Below are positions 46,363-56,267 of a stretch of DNA of 64,000 nt, piece after piece. The notes under the pieces were generated by a model that was given only the letters and a program-made list of their open reading frames with translations, was not told where the DNA came from and made no database searches. How positions within the stretch are numbered: position 1 is the first letter of the stretch; every line of letters starts with the position of its first letter. The position numbers were made by a program, and so were the translations under genes. Source of the stretch: Panonychus citri (Eukaryota > Arthropoda > Arachnida > Trombidiformes > Tetranychidae); contig NW_026515546.1 of NCBI RefSeq assembly GCF_014898815.1, forward strand, positions 4,101,001 to 4,165,000, given 5' to 3'.

Positions 46363-48901
46363 ATGTTTGATGAAGATGGTGACGATGGTATTATCATCTA
46401 TGGGACTCCGTTGCCACCATTAGAGGATAATGAGAATGCCAGTAAAAAACCTGAGATTGACCTTACGGTTAGAGACTGGAAAGGTAGACGTCGATTCCAT
46501 GGTGCTTTTACCGGTGGATTTTCAGCTGGATACTTTAATTCTGTTGATACTGAGAAAGGTTGGATACCCTCACAATATGTGTCCAAGAAAGGTGAACGTT
46601 GGGATAAAAAGTTACTCTCAAATAAACCGGAAGATTTCATGGACGAAGAGGATTTCAGTCTATTCGGAATTGCTCCGAAAAAGGTTCATACCAAAGATAA
46701 TTTTAAGGGACCAGAGCCTGAAGCATTTGCTGGTCTTCGAGATTCTAATGCATCACTTATTGATGTTCTCAGGGATATAATTAAACCTACTAACCAGTCG
46801 ATTGGTGTTAAATTGTTCACAATAATGAAAAAAGGACGAAAGTATAAAGGAGCGTTCATAAAACCAAAGGTGAGATTTTAAATTATTTTCATCATGTTTT
46901 AAATTTCTTTTGAAAAATAATTTTCTTTTTCTCATTTCAATTCCAGACTAATGCAAAAGTCTATGGATGTAGTATGCCTCCACAATTTTCAACATCCAAA
47001 GATGACAATGAAAATGATTCTGATGGTGAATCGATAATTAGACCAGAAATATTTTCCTTACCATATAAACCTAAAAATGATTTCCATGGAATCGGTTACA
47101 AGTCTTTAAAATCAATCATCTCAAATGAGAAAGAAGAATCTATCCCAATAGCTGCAGTTCTTGGTGGAAATAAACGTCTAATGATTTCAGGTGAAGCATT
47201 TGGATATGGGGCTTTAGAAGAAGATGATGATGATTACGCAGAGGATGCAATGGTTTACTCTAAAGTTGATCTATCAAAATATGATTTCGAAATCGGATCA
47301 GTTAAAAAGATTAAGCCCGAACCAAGTACTTCGGCCATACCATCAAATCGAAAGGGAATCCTTGAAGGATTTACTCTCGCCGCAAGAATTGAATCAATTT
47401 ACTCGTCCAAGAGTAAATTGCCCGATATTCCAAGAAATTGGAAGCCTCATCCTCCCTTTTTAAAAAGCAAACGAACCTCTAGATGGAACCAATCTTCGTC
47501 TTCCTCTTCAACAACAACCGAAGATGTCAAACCAACCTCAGCAATTATCGAACAATTCAAATCGCTTCCTTCTTCAAACTCTAAGCCTGTAAATAGATCT
47601 AAACCCCTAGATGCCAATACTCGAGCCGTTTTACTTGGAGAGGAAGTTGACATTGTGGTGGGAATAAAAAAGCCAAACGAATCTAAGCCTTCAACTATCA
47701 CCTCCGAATCTGAGGTGAAAAAGAGTCAATCAGATCGACCGGTAGCACCTTCTCATCCCATGAGTGCTTTTTTCTCGAATCGATTTGTTCAAAGCTCTGA
47801 ACTTGAGGAGGAGAAACTTAAACCAGGATTAGTTGAAGCAAAAAGTATTAATTACATGAAACCAAAATCTACACAAGAAGATGAACTAAACGATGAATCA
47901 AAAGTTGGTACAACTAAACGAGAAACCTTCCAATGGCATCCACATACTCTCTGTCTAAAAGGTTCAATGTTCCTCATCCTTATCCACAATTTCCTGATGT
48001 TGTTGGAATAATCAACATCAATCGTGATCAAATGATCTCAGATAATAAGAAGATTCCAAGCTCCAAGCCAAATATTTTCAGTTCACTAACAGATTCACCA
48101 ACAGTTTCATCAACTCCTTCCATCTCGAAAACTGAGACGAATACAATTCCTCGTCCAAGTTCATCATCAACCTCTATCATTGAGAAAAATTCTGAAGAAA
48201 TTCCTGAGAAAATTGAACGACCTCCTTTGGATTTATTCAAAGCAATTTTCGCTTCCGATGAATCAGAATCAGATGATGAAGATGAAGATGAAGATGCCGA
48301 GAAGAAGAAGAAGAAAGATGAAAATAAAGATAAAGAGAAAGAGAAAATAGAAATAAAATCAACTATAAATCCAACAAGTTCCGAGAAAGATGAATTAAAA
48401 GAATCATCAAAAGCGACTATTGATAAGTCGATAAATTTATCAATTGTTTCTCGTGATCAAGTTATCCAACCCCAACCATCAACATCTAAAGCGGGAATTT
48501 TTTCTGGCCTCAATTTAGATTTAATCAACAAGAAGATCTCATATGCATTACCCACCAAAGATCATGGAGATTCAGATAATGATGCGCTAACACTAGAATC
48601 TCAAGTGATGAAAAAGGATAAACAAGATGTAGAGAGTGTTGATGATTCTTATGGACCCGTTTTACCACCAGACAATTTAAGTACATCATATGAGAAAAGC
48701 AATTATAAGAAAAAAGATAAAAAAAGGAAAAAATCTAAATCTAAATCTAAATCTAAACATAAATCAAAGAAATCAAAATCTAAACATCGCCGACGATCAA
48801 CATCAAGCGAAAGTGATTCAGATGAAAGCAATTCCAGTGATTCGGATGAGATTCATGCTAAAAGACACAAATCGTCTCATCATTCAAAAAGATCAACATA
48901 A
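46363..48901 (+). CDS. GPATCH1: G-patch domain-containing protein 1 homologue, degenerate G-patch, one frameshift
   Basis: GPATCH1 is a nuclear spliceosome-associated protein that partners a DEAH helicase (DHX35) in fungi and animals. Exons 46363-46869 and 46947-48901, about 820 aa. Conserved landmarks: IIYGTPLPPLE, the block RRRFHGAFTGGFSAGYFN (residues ~50-67), PEDFMDEEDFSLFGIAPK, KVYGCSMPP, HGIGYKSL, ISGEAFGYGALEEDDDD, and RETFQWHPHT then KRFNVPHPYP, followed by PPLDLFKAIFASDESESD. The C-terminus is Lys/Ser/Arg-rich, as expected for a nuclear speckle protein. Oddity 1: the segment that should be the G-patch (SIGVKLFTIMKKGRKYKG) lacks the GW and the Gly ladder. Oddity 2: exon 2 is one base short, and the frame changes at the A4 run 47957-47960, exactly between HTLCL and KRFNVP. 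Confidence 0.9.
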
Positions 48902-49083
48902 TAACTGATGAAATTTTATTTCATAAAATTAAATGAATTTATTCAAATGAAAATTGTAAAAATCTCACCATTATATTAATTTTATGTAAATGAATCAATA
49001 ATGTTTTTTATTTGATTGTTTCGTTAGCAAATGAAAATGTTCATTATAACAATTAATGGCCATCAAACTGATCAGTTGATTGT

Positions 49084-49811
49084 TTAAGCCTTAATACTAT
49101 CACATAAGTCTAATCCCAAGAGACCACATGCATATTTAAATAATTGCCGATTATCTTTAAGATCGTTAATTACGGTTTTCCAATCAACATCCTTTGATCC
49201 CGATTGTGATTTGGTTTCTTCAAGATAACTAATTAAACCATCGACATCTCCAGCGTGAAGATGTTCAAGTAAATCAGTTTTCTTTGATAAAATAAAGGAA
49301 ACCAAAGTTACTCGATCAACACTTTCCAATGAAGTTCCGGCTCCGGTGTTTCTCATGGCCCAGATAACGAGAGAGGGAAGGCCATGTTGCTTTTCTTCAG
49401 TGGTTCCAATGGCTTTTAAGAAAGCGATCTTTGCGAAAACTGCAGGCCAAATGACACCTTCGGTTCCTGATTCGGCTCCATTGTTGGATAAAAACAAAGT
49501 CGCTCCAACAATATCGTTATCGTTGTAAAAGTTGAGGAATTTTTGTCGATACTTTTCAGTGAATGCGTAAAATTTGGCAGCGTCAATCCGACCTGCTTCA
49601 CTGTCTTCAGCTGGATCGTAAGAGGCCCAGATCAATAATGGAATTGGCTCGGTAACGGGTCCATCGGCTAAAGAAAAAAAGTTTCGGAAAAGTTTTGTTA
49701 GAAAAATTTTCGATCAAAATTATCAATAACTTTTAACCAACTTGATTTACCTGAGATAGGTTGAGAAAAGGCAATTAAAAGGGTAACAAAGGTAATAGTT
49801 AACTTAATCAT
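49084..49811 (-). CDS. Small secreted protein, unrecognised family, copy 1 (intact)
   Basis: I do not recognise the family. Exons 49751-49811 and 49084-49667, 214 aa. The signal peptide is clear (MIKLTITFVTLLIAFSQPIS), with the intron right at its end (phase 1). The mature part starts ADGPVTEPIPLLIWASYDP and looks all-helical and soluble: AAKFYAFTEKYRQKFLNFY, WPAVFAKIAFLKAI, LESVDRVTLVSFILSKKTDLLEHL, DWKTVINDLKDNRQLFKYACG. There are only two Cys, both near the C-terminus (YACGLLGLDLCD), which could form one disulphide. No membrane segment after the signal. A TATA box lies about 70 bp upstream. The tandem copy follows at 51.4-52.1 kb. Recent duplication, a signal peptide and a strong core promoter suit a secreted effector, salivary or digestive product; that is inference. 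Confidence 0.85.
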
Positions 49812-49880
49812 GATTGTTGATTAATTGTTTTACTTGAGAGATTGGTGATTAAATTAGAACTTCCCTAAATCACTATTGGT

Positions 49881-49887
49881 TTTTATA
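49881..49887 (-). promoter_or_regulatory. TATA box of secreted-protein copy 1
   Basis: On the minus strand, GGTATAAAAACC about 70 bp before the ATG. The same element is kept upstream of copy 2. Confidence 0.6.
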
Positions 49888-50240
49888 CCAAATTTTCTTG
49901 TGATTAGTAACAATTTATTGTTGATGATTGATTTTCGACATTGATTGTTGATTGATGTAACCATATTTTTTTTTGTATAAGTAAAATTAAACAATTGCAA
50001 TACATATAAATTTGTTTATTTTATCACTAATTATTGTTGCCCTGATTAAAGTAATCAAGTTAGGATCAAATTAAGTACAATCGTCTTTATTATCAATGCC
50101 AAAACTAATAATACTTGTAAATCATTTCAATAACTAAACAATTGAACGTGAATCACCTGTTAATCAAAAAAAGCAATAAACTGAGTATTAATTAACTTTT
50201 TAAAAGCTCAAAAAGCATAAGAAAAATAGAAACGAACAAT

Positions 50241-51137
50241 TAATTTTTCTTTTCTCCATCAATTTGATCCACATCAATTTCATTTTAAATACACATATGA
50301 TGTACATATGATCCATGATGTCCAGTGGAACCTTTTCCTCGTATTCTGACAAAGCCCTGCATGATATCATTATCATGATCATATGAAATTGTCTGTAAGT
50401 TAATCTTAAAGTTACGATAAGCCGACTGAGTTTAATCACATGGCCACTTTTCACCAACATTCAAGTCTCAATGGTGACGCACCTTTGAGTGGTCATTCTC
50501 GTCAATCAGGTCCAGTCGAACCATTTAGGTTGAACCAAGTTTCTATTTAGCACAGAATTTTCTCTATTTAGTTTGGACATTTTCTTTAATTATTTATTAT
50601 TTCTACTTCGAGACTTTTTCCAGTGTAAATCATAATGTTCTCATAATAGTTGATTCAATCGTTTTCACTTGCAAGATCAACTCATTGAAAAACATCATCA
50701 GGGTTATTTGGGTTGAATCGATTATAATTTTCGACAATTGGTTTTTTCTTTTCTTCACTCATTAGAACCATGGTTCTGAATAGAATGAAAAATCAGAAGA
50801 AAATATCCAAGCTAAATAGAAAATCTTTCCGTAGAAATAAAAAAGATTTCAACCTTTTTAGAAAAAAAGATTAACCGATGGACTGTACCTTGGGACTCAT
50901 CATGCAACTGAGCCATGGATTGAGATTCATTCATCTTTGATGATGATAAGTCATCAGGCTGATACAGTCGCTGCATTGGCGATTCCATCAACATCATTCG
51001 CTTCATCTTCATCAGATATTAAGCCCAATTGTGTTGGTTTCAACACCGGTGGAAACAAAAGTGAAAGTAAGGAGGAAGTAGGAGGAAGGAGGAGGAAACA
51101 TGATTAGTTGAAGCTAAGAGTAAATTAACTAAACGAT
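50241..51137. other. Spacer between the two tandem copies
   Basis: About 0.9 kb not shared with either duplicate. It holds short frames (50200-50460 and 50812-51012, minus) with no recognisable domain. It may be inserted DNA or duplicated sequence from elsewhere. Confidence 0.4.
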
Positions 51138-51255
51138 CAATCAAAATTTAAACATCGTCGGCGATCAAGATCAAGTTAAAGTGATTCTAGTGATTCTGAT
51201 GAGATTCATTCTCAAAGACAAATCATCTCATCATCCAAAAAGATCAACTTGATAA
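51138..51255 (+). pseudogene. Relic of the GPATCH1 3' end
   Basis: Matches the last codons of GPATCH1 (48770-48905), including the Arg/Ser-rich tail, SDSDEIHxK and the final KRST, with a 15-nt deletion and a nonsense change (AGT TAA where GPATCH1 has AGC GAA). It was carried along by the tandem duplication and is not a gene. Confidence 0.85.
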
Positions 51256-51371
51256 CAGTTAACGATTTTCGTTAAATTTATTCAAATTACTAATTGATAA
51301 ATTGAAAAATCTAATCAAAATATTTATTGTAAATGAATCAATAATAACAATCAAACTAATAAGTCGATTTT

Positions 51372-52079
51372 TTAAGCAATTGTGTCACATATTAGTAGTC
51401 CCAAAAATCCACATGCATATTTAAATAATTGCCGGTTATCTTTAAGATCGTTAATTACGGTTTTCCAATCAACATCCTTTGATCCCGATTGTGATTTGGT
51501 CTCTTCAAGATAACTAATTAAACCATCGACATCTCCAGCGTGAAGATGTTCAAGTAAATCAGTTTTCTTTGATAAAATAAAGGAAACCAAAGTTACTCGA
51601 TCAACACTTTCCAATGAAGTTCCGGCTCCGGTGTTTCTCATGGCCCAGATAACGAGAGAGGGAAGACCATGTTGACTTTCCTCAGTGATTCCAGAGGCCT
51701 TTAAGAAAGCGATCTTTGTGAAAACGTCTTGCCAAATGACACCTTCGGTTCCTGATTCGGCTCCATTGTTGGATAAAACAAAGTCGCTCCAACAATATCG
51801 TTAGTGTTGAAAAAGTTGAGGAATTTTTGTCGATACTTTTCAGTGAATGCGTAAAATTTAGCAGCGTCAATCCGACCTACTTCAACATCTTCGGCTGGAT
51901 CGTAAGCGGCCCAGATCAATAATGGAATAGGCTCGGTAACGGGTCCATTGGCTAAAGAAAAAAAAGTTTTGTTAGAAAAATTTTCGATCAAAATTAACTT
52001 TTAACCAACTCGATTTACCTGAGATAGGTTGAGAAAAGGCAATTAAAAGGGTTACAAAGGTAAGAGTTAACTTAATCAT
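51372..52079 (-). CDS. Small secreted protein, copy 2, with a one-base deletion
   Basis: Exons 52019-52079 and 51372-51951, the same structure as copy 1. The signal peptide is nearly identical (MIKLTLTFVTLLIAFSQPIS) and the mature start is PVTEPIPLLIWAAYDP. Differences cluster in places: GRID kept, NTNDIV for NDNDIV, and a changed end (YACGFLGLLICDTIA). Exon 2 is one base shorter than its phases need. Against copy 1, the run at 51775-51778 is A4 on the plus strand where copy 1 has A5 (49490-49494). This puts the second half out of frame after VGATLF. The rest of the second half is open and conserved in its own frame, which argues for a very recent mutation or a consensus error. A TATA box is preserved. 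Confidence 0.75.
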
Positions 52080-52868
52080 GATTGTTGGTTAATTTAATTG
52101 TTTTTGCTTTAAAGGTTTATGATAAAACTTGAGGTTTCTAAATCATCGTGGGTTTTTATATCGACTTTTTTTTGTGATTAGTAACAATTTATAGTTCTTG
52201 ATTGATGTAACCATATTTTTTTTTGTCTAATTAGACAATCGCAATTTATAAATTTGTTTATTCTTTCACTAATTAACTTATTACCTTGATTAACTCAATA
52301 ATGGATCGATTTAACTATAATTGGTTTAAATAATCAGTGTCAAAACTAGTTGAAAAGGAATCTTATGATCAAACAATTAAACACAGCTACAATTGGATTA
52401 CTTCTAAATCAATTAATTAAATCACCTGTTAATCAATTAAACCAATCAACTGACTATCAATTGAAAGCTCAAAGAGTATGATTAAAATTGGAAAAAGAAA
52501 AATGAAAATCAACAATAAATTTTCACCTTTACCAAATCTAAATGCCATGGAATCAAATTAAAGATGATTAGTTAATTTGGGCAATAATTTAAAACAACAA
52601 TCTAATGACAATTCAAGTTGCAACAATTTAAATTGACTCGAAATTGAAAAAACTATCGAAAAAAAATAGAAAATGAAAATCGCGCTTTTCTTTGGGAAGA
52701 TTTGATTGGTTGATTTCCAACCGAATCTCAGTTACAACAAATGTTGAATCTTTGGTTGGAAACGTTTTTTTTTACTCAATTTAATTTGTTTGTTTTCTAA
52801 TCAATTTAATTGATTTTAAATATTCTCTCTTTTTGTTTTAATTGTTTCGAATTGTGAGTTAATTAATC
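52080..52868. other. Divergent region, secreted copy 2 (-) and SGTA (+)
   Basis: Contains the copy 2 promoter and, past the duplication boundary at about 52510, unique AT-rich sequence and the SGTA 5'UTR. No ORF. Confidence 0.5.
52154..52160 (-). promoter_or_regulatory. TATA box of secreted-protein copy 2
   Basis: GATATAAAAACCC on the minus strand, about 75 bp before the ATG at 52079, in the same position as in copy 1. Confidence 0.6.
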
Positions 52869-54748
52869 ATGTCATTTGAGAAGCGTCTTGCTGCTAGTAT
52901 TGTTCAATATCTTGGTGATCAATTACGAAGTGATGATTTAACTGGTGAAGACAAGGAAGGCTTAGAAGGTAAGAGAGAGTCTTTGTTATTTTCTATTCTT
53001 TTCTCTGTCTATTTTACTTTCGACCCTTTTCTATTGGGTACTTTCTCTTTCTCTCTTCCCTCTTTTCCCTTTCTTTTTGATTAGTAAAAAAAAATAATTA
53101 ATTCTATTCTTTTGATGATGATTAATCTTATTGGTTGAATACATTTCCATTGTAATTAATTCTTTTCTCTTCTCTATTGTCACTATTTGTGATTTATTCT
53201 GATCAGTTGCTATCCAATGTCTGGAAACCGTTTATCGTATTAGCTCAAGTGATGTCCATCTTTTACCATCTCGATCACTGGTGGAAATTTATCAAGATGC
53301 CATTAAAAATGAGCCTTTGGGCAAGGTAATTTACCTTTTCTCGTTTGGTTGTTTTAAAAATTTCGCACAAAATTAATTCACTTTCTTTGTCCATGTCTTA
53401 GGATTCCGATGAGCCTGTTTCTGAAGAAGATCGTAGGGAAGCGGAAAATCTTAAAACTCGAGGAAATGACCTGATGAAAATGGAACAGTACAAAGATGCT
53501 TTAGATTCTTACACCAAGGCTATCAAATTGGATCCAAAAAATGCTGTTTTCTACTGTAACAGGTTAGTAATAAGAAGAGAGAATATAAATTAATCTTCTC
53601 ATCAACAATTTATTTTCTAATTTTTTATCACCATGGTGTTCAAATGTTTCCATGTAATTATTGCTACTCTCTGGATACTCAATAGTGAATCGGATTTCAT
53701 TCAGTATTTTCCAATCATTATCCTCTTATCAGCTTCACTTAATGCAGAAAAATTAATTTAATCCATTATTTCTGATTAATTATTGACGTTTCCTTTACCA
53801 TTTGAGTTCAAAACATTACCAACATTTTGATAATTAATTTTAAATGACTTGCATAAAATTTTCAATCATTTTCTGCTGCTCATCTTGTGACAAGATCTAT
53901 TGACCATATCAAGAGTAATTTGTATTGACTTGAAATTTTTGGTTTCATTTTACCAGGGCTGCTGCTTATAGTAAATTAAATCAACACACCTTTGCTATTG
54001 AGGACTGTCGTAGGGCTATTGAAATTGATCCCAATTATAGTAAAGCTTATGGACGAATGGGTTTAGCTTATGCTAATCTTAATAATCATCATCTTGCTCG
54101 AGACAATTACAAGAAAGCTTTGGAATTGGATCCTCATAATGACAGTTATTCCAGCAATCTTGCCGTTGCCGAGGACAATATAGCTGAACTTGAGGTGAGT
54201 AATTTAAAGATAATTTGGTTTTTGTATCTCGGCAATTTAATGTTGATTTTAAAATTTTTTCTATTACATTCTGATTTATATTATAGAGATCGAATCCATT
54301 CTCAACCTTCCTTCAAAATCCAGCGGTGGCTCAAGTTGCTGAAGGTCTTCTTCAAGATCCAGGTATGCAAAACATGGTTCGAGGTGTGATGAGTAATGTT
54401 TTTGGGTCTCTGGCTGGTGGTGGTGGTGGACGACCTGGAGGACCTCCGTCCGGTGCCCCATCAGGTATCCCTAATCCTCCTGAGGATTTTCCTGCACCAG
54501 GTGAAGGTGGCCCAGGAATACCTCCTATGGGACCCGGAGGTTTACCTGGAGTCTTACCAGGAGGTTTATCAGCTGATGCATTATCTGGTATAAACATTGA
54601 AGCAATGATGAATATTGGTCAACAATTAGCACGTCAATTTCAAAATATAAATCCAGATCTTTATGATCAGATTCGACGAGGAGTCGATGGTAATAATCCA
54701 CGCAATAATGATAATAATAATTCCAACGATGGATCCAACAATTCATAA
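52869..54748 (+). CDS. SGTA: Small glutamine-rich TPR co-chaperone (SGTA/SGTB)
   Basis: A cytosolic co-chaperone that receives tail-anchored membrane proteins, hands them to the GET/BAG6 pathway, and binds Hsp70/Hsp90 tails. Exons: 52869-52968, 53207-53325, 53402-53562, 53957-54194, 54287-54748; 359 aa. The N-terminal dimerisation domain (KRLAASIVQYLGDQL; AIQCLETVYRISSSD) is followed by three TPRs at about residues 85-190: AENLKTRGNDLMKMEQYKDAL, NRAAAYSKLNQHTFAIEDC and GRMGLAYANLNNHHLARDNY. The C-terminal client-binding region keeps NPAVAQVAEGLLQDPGMQNMV. The usual Gln-rich tail is replaced by a long Gly/Pro-rich linker (~residues 245-295), MMNIGQQLARQF, and an Asn-rich end. One gene matches both vertebrate SGTA and SGTB, so the symbol is approximate. 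Confidence 0.92.
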
Positions 54749-55216
54749 ATTGCTAAACAAAAACTATTATTTCCTTTTCTCCTCATCAGTGATCATTTGG
54801 TAGACACTGAAATACTGTTTGATAAACAACAAAATGTTTCCAAATATGATAAAAAAAAACAGAGTTTAATCCTCACAAATTAATTAGCAAAGGTAAAACA
54901 AAACTGAAATAATTTAGTTCAATACGACCCAGAGACCATTTGTTAACCAAAAGAAATGATAATATAAGAAAACAACGATAATTTCAATCCTAAATCAAGA
55001 ATATGAAATTTTCGTATCAAGTAAAAGTGTTGCCATTTGTATTAAAAATGGGGAAAAAAAATTTTCTCGTAATTTGTAAAAGATTAATCTTCTTAATTGT
55101 TAAATTTGACAGTTTAACTCAATTCTAGATTTTATTCAACCTATTTGCAAGTATAAAATGCCATTAATACAAGAGAATAGTAAAAAAAAAATAAGCTCAT
55201 GCTTATTTTCCCATTT
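54749..55216. other. Convergent intergenic region, SGTA and UBXN1 3' ends
   Basis: AT-rich, with 3'UTRs only. Confidence 0.5.
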
Positions 55217-56267
55217 CTATGGTCTCCTTATATCGGTAAGAAAAAGTCGAGCGGACGGGCAAAGACCCAAGTCCAATAAAGTTCGTTCCATGTCCTCTTC
55301 GGTAAACGCTTTATTCGGTGGCATATGAAGTTTAAATGGTCGAGTTGCACTATCCGGTCCAAAGAGATCCTTTCGATTCAATTGAATAAATAATCTAACC
55401 GCTGCAAGTTGTTCATTTGGAGTGAACTTTTGAATAAGCGAAGATCCATCCGGAAGTCTAATGGCCAATTTACATTCGGATGCATTGGCCCCACTTGTTC
55501 CAGTGTTGGTCACTTTACTAGGAGTCGATCCACTTGTAGAGGGTATTGACGATGTATTTGTTTGATTTTCTCTCTTCATGGCTTCCCTGTCTTTCTTTAT
55601 TTGCTCTGGGAAAATTGAAGAGAACAATTTGTTAGAAAAAAAAAAAGATAAATAGGAAGTGATAGAATTTCGAAAATGGATCATGTTTAATTCTTACCAA
55701 GAACGGATTTTTATGAGCTTCTCGCTCCAATTTTTCCTTCCTTATCTCTTGGGCGATACGAATTTTCTCTTGAGTCTCATATTGTTCACGAAATTTGCTT
55801 ATCTCTGATCCAGTTTCCCGTCTTTTCTTTTCCTTTTCAATGGCTTGTTTTCTTTCCTCTTCTTCTCGGATTAAACGCCTCTGTTTAATCTTATCTTCAA
55901 GTTTTTTCTTTTCCGCTTCAATCTCTTCGGCAGTTTTCACTTTCTTCTCTTCGGTGGCAACACCATCGTTCAAACCTTTACTCAAATTGGCAGCGACATT
56001 TTCACTTGGTAAATTTGAATCTTTCGCAGGTGAACTACCATCAGCACCAACAGCGTCAGTGGAAGGAGGAGAAACAGCAGTGGCAGTGGCAGGAGAAGAT
56101 GAATTATCAACCGGAGGATTGAATTCTCGTTCACTCTCAGTTATAATCCATTCCATGACTTGATCCAGAGATTCACATGTTGTTGAATTACAAGCTCGCT
56201 CGATTTTGGCTTCATCGAAACCCATTTCTTTCAACTTGATTACAATATATTCTCGCATTTCGGACAT
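55217..56267 (-). CDS. UBXN1: UBX domain-containing protein 1 (SAKS1)
   Basis: A p97/VCP adaptor that binds ubiquitin through an N-terminal UBA domain. Exons 55698-56267 and 55217-55603 (acceptor CCCAGAG, chosen because the preceding AG gives a stop at once); 318 aa. UBA domain at residues 1-45 (YIVIKLKEMGFDEAKIERA with the MGF loop, then VMEWI). A Ser/Ala/Pro linker follows, then a long charged coiled coil (~residues 100-215, IEAEKKKLEDKIKQRRLIREEEE) and the UBX domain at the end (CKLAIRLPDGSSLIQKF, LAAVRLFIQLNRKDL, MERTLLDLGLCPSARLFL). The p97-touching loop, usually FPR, reads MPPNK here. Tail-to-tail with SGTA, another proteostasis gene, but this is probably coincidence. Confidence 0.92.

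Larger units (their letters stand above)
48767..50240. repeat. Tandem segmental duplication, copy A
   Basis: Holds the 3' end of GPATCH1, the secreted-protein gene at 49.1-49.8 kb and its upstream region. It is repeated at 51138-52510 in the same orientation. Confidence 0.9.
51138..52510. repeat. Tandem segmental duplication, copy B
   Basis: Second copy of 48767-50240. Coding exons of the secreted protein are most alike; the flanks are more diverged. Confidence 0.9.

Noticed and set aside
48028..48240. Minus-strand frame inside GPATCH1
   Set aside because: Shadow of the Ser/Asp/Glu-rich coding region.
50812..51012. Minus-strand frame with Met/Gln/Ser-rich sequence in the spacer between tandem copies
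   Set aside because: No domain, no splice signals that join it to a gene, and no copy in the other duplicate.
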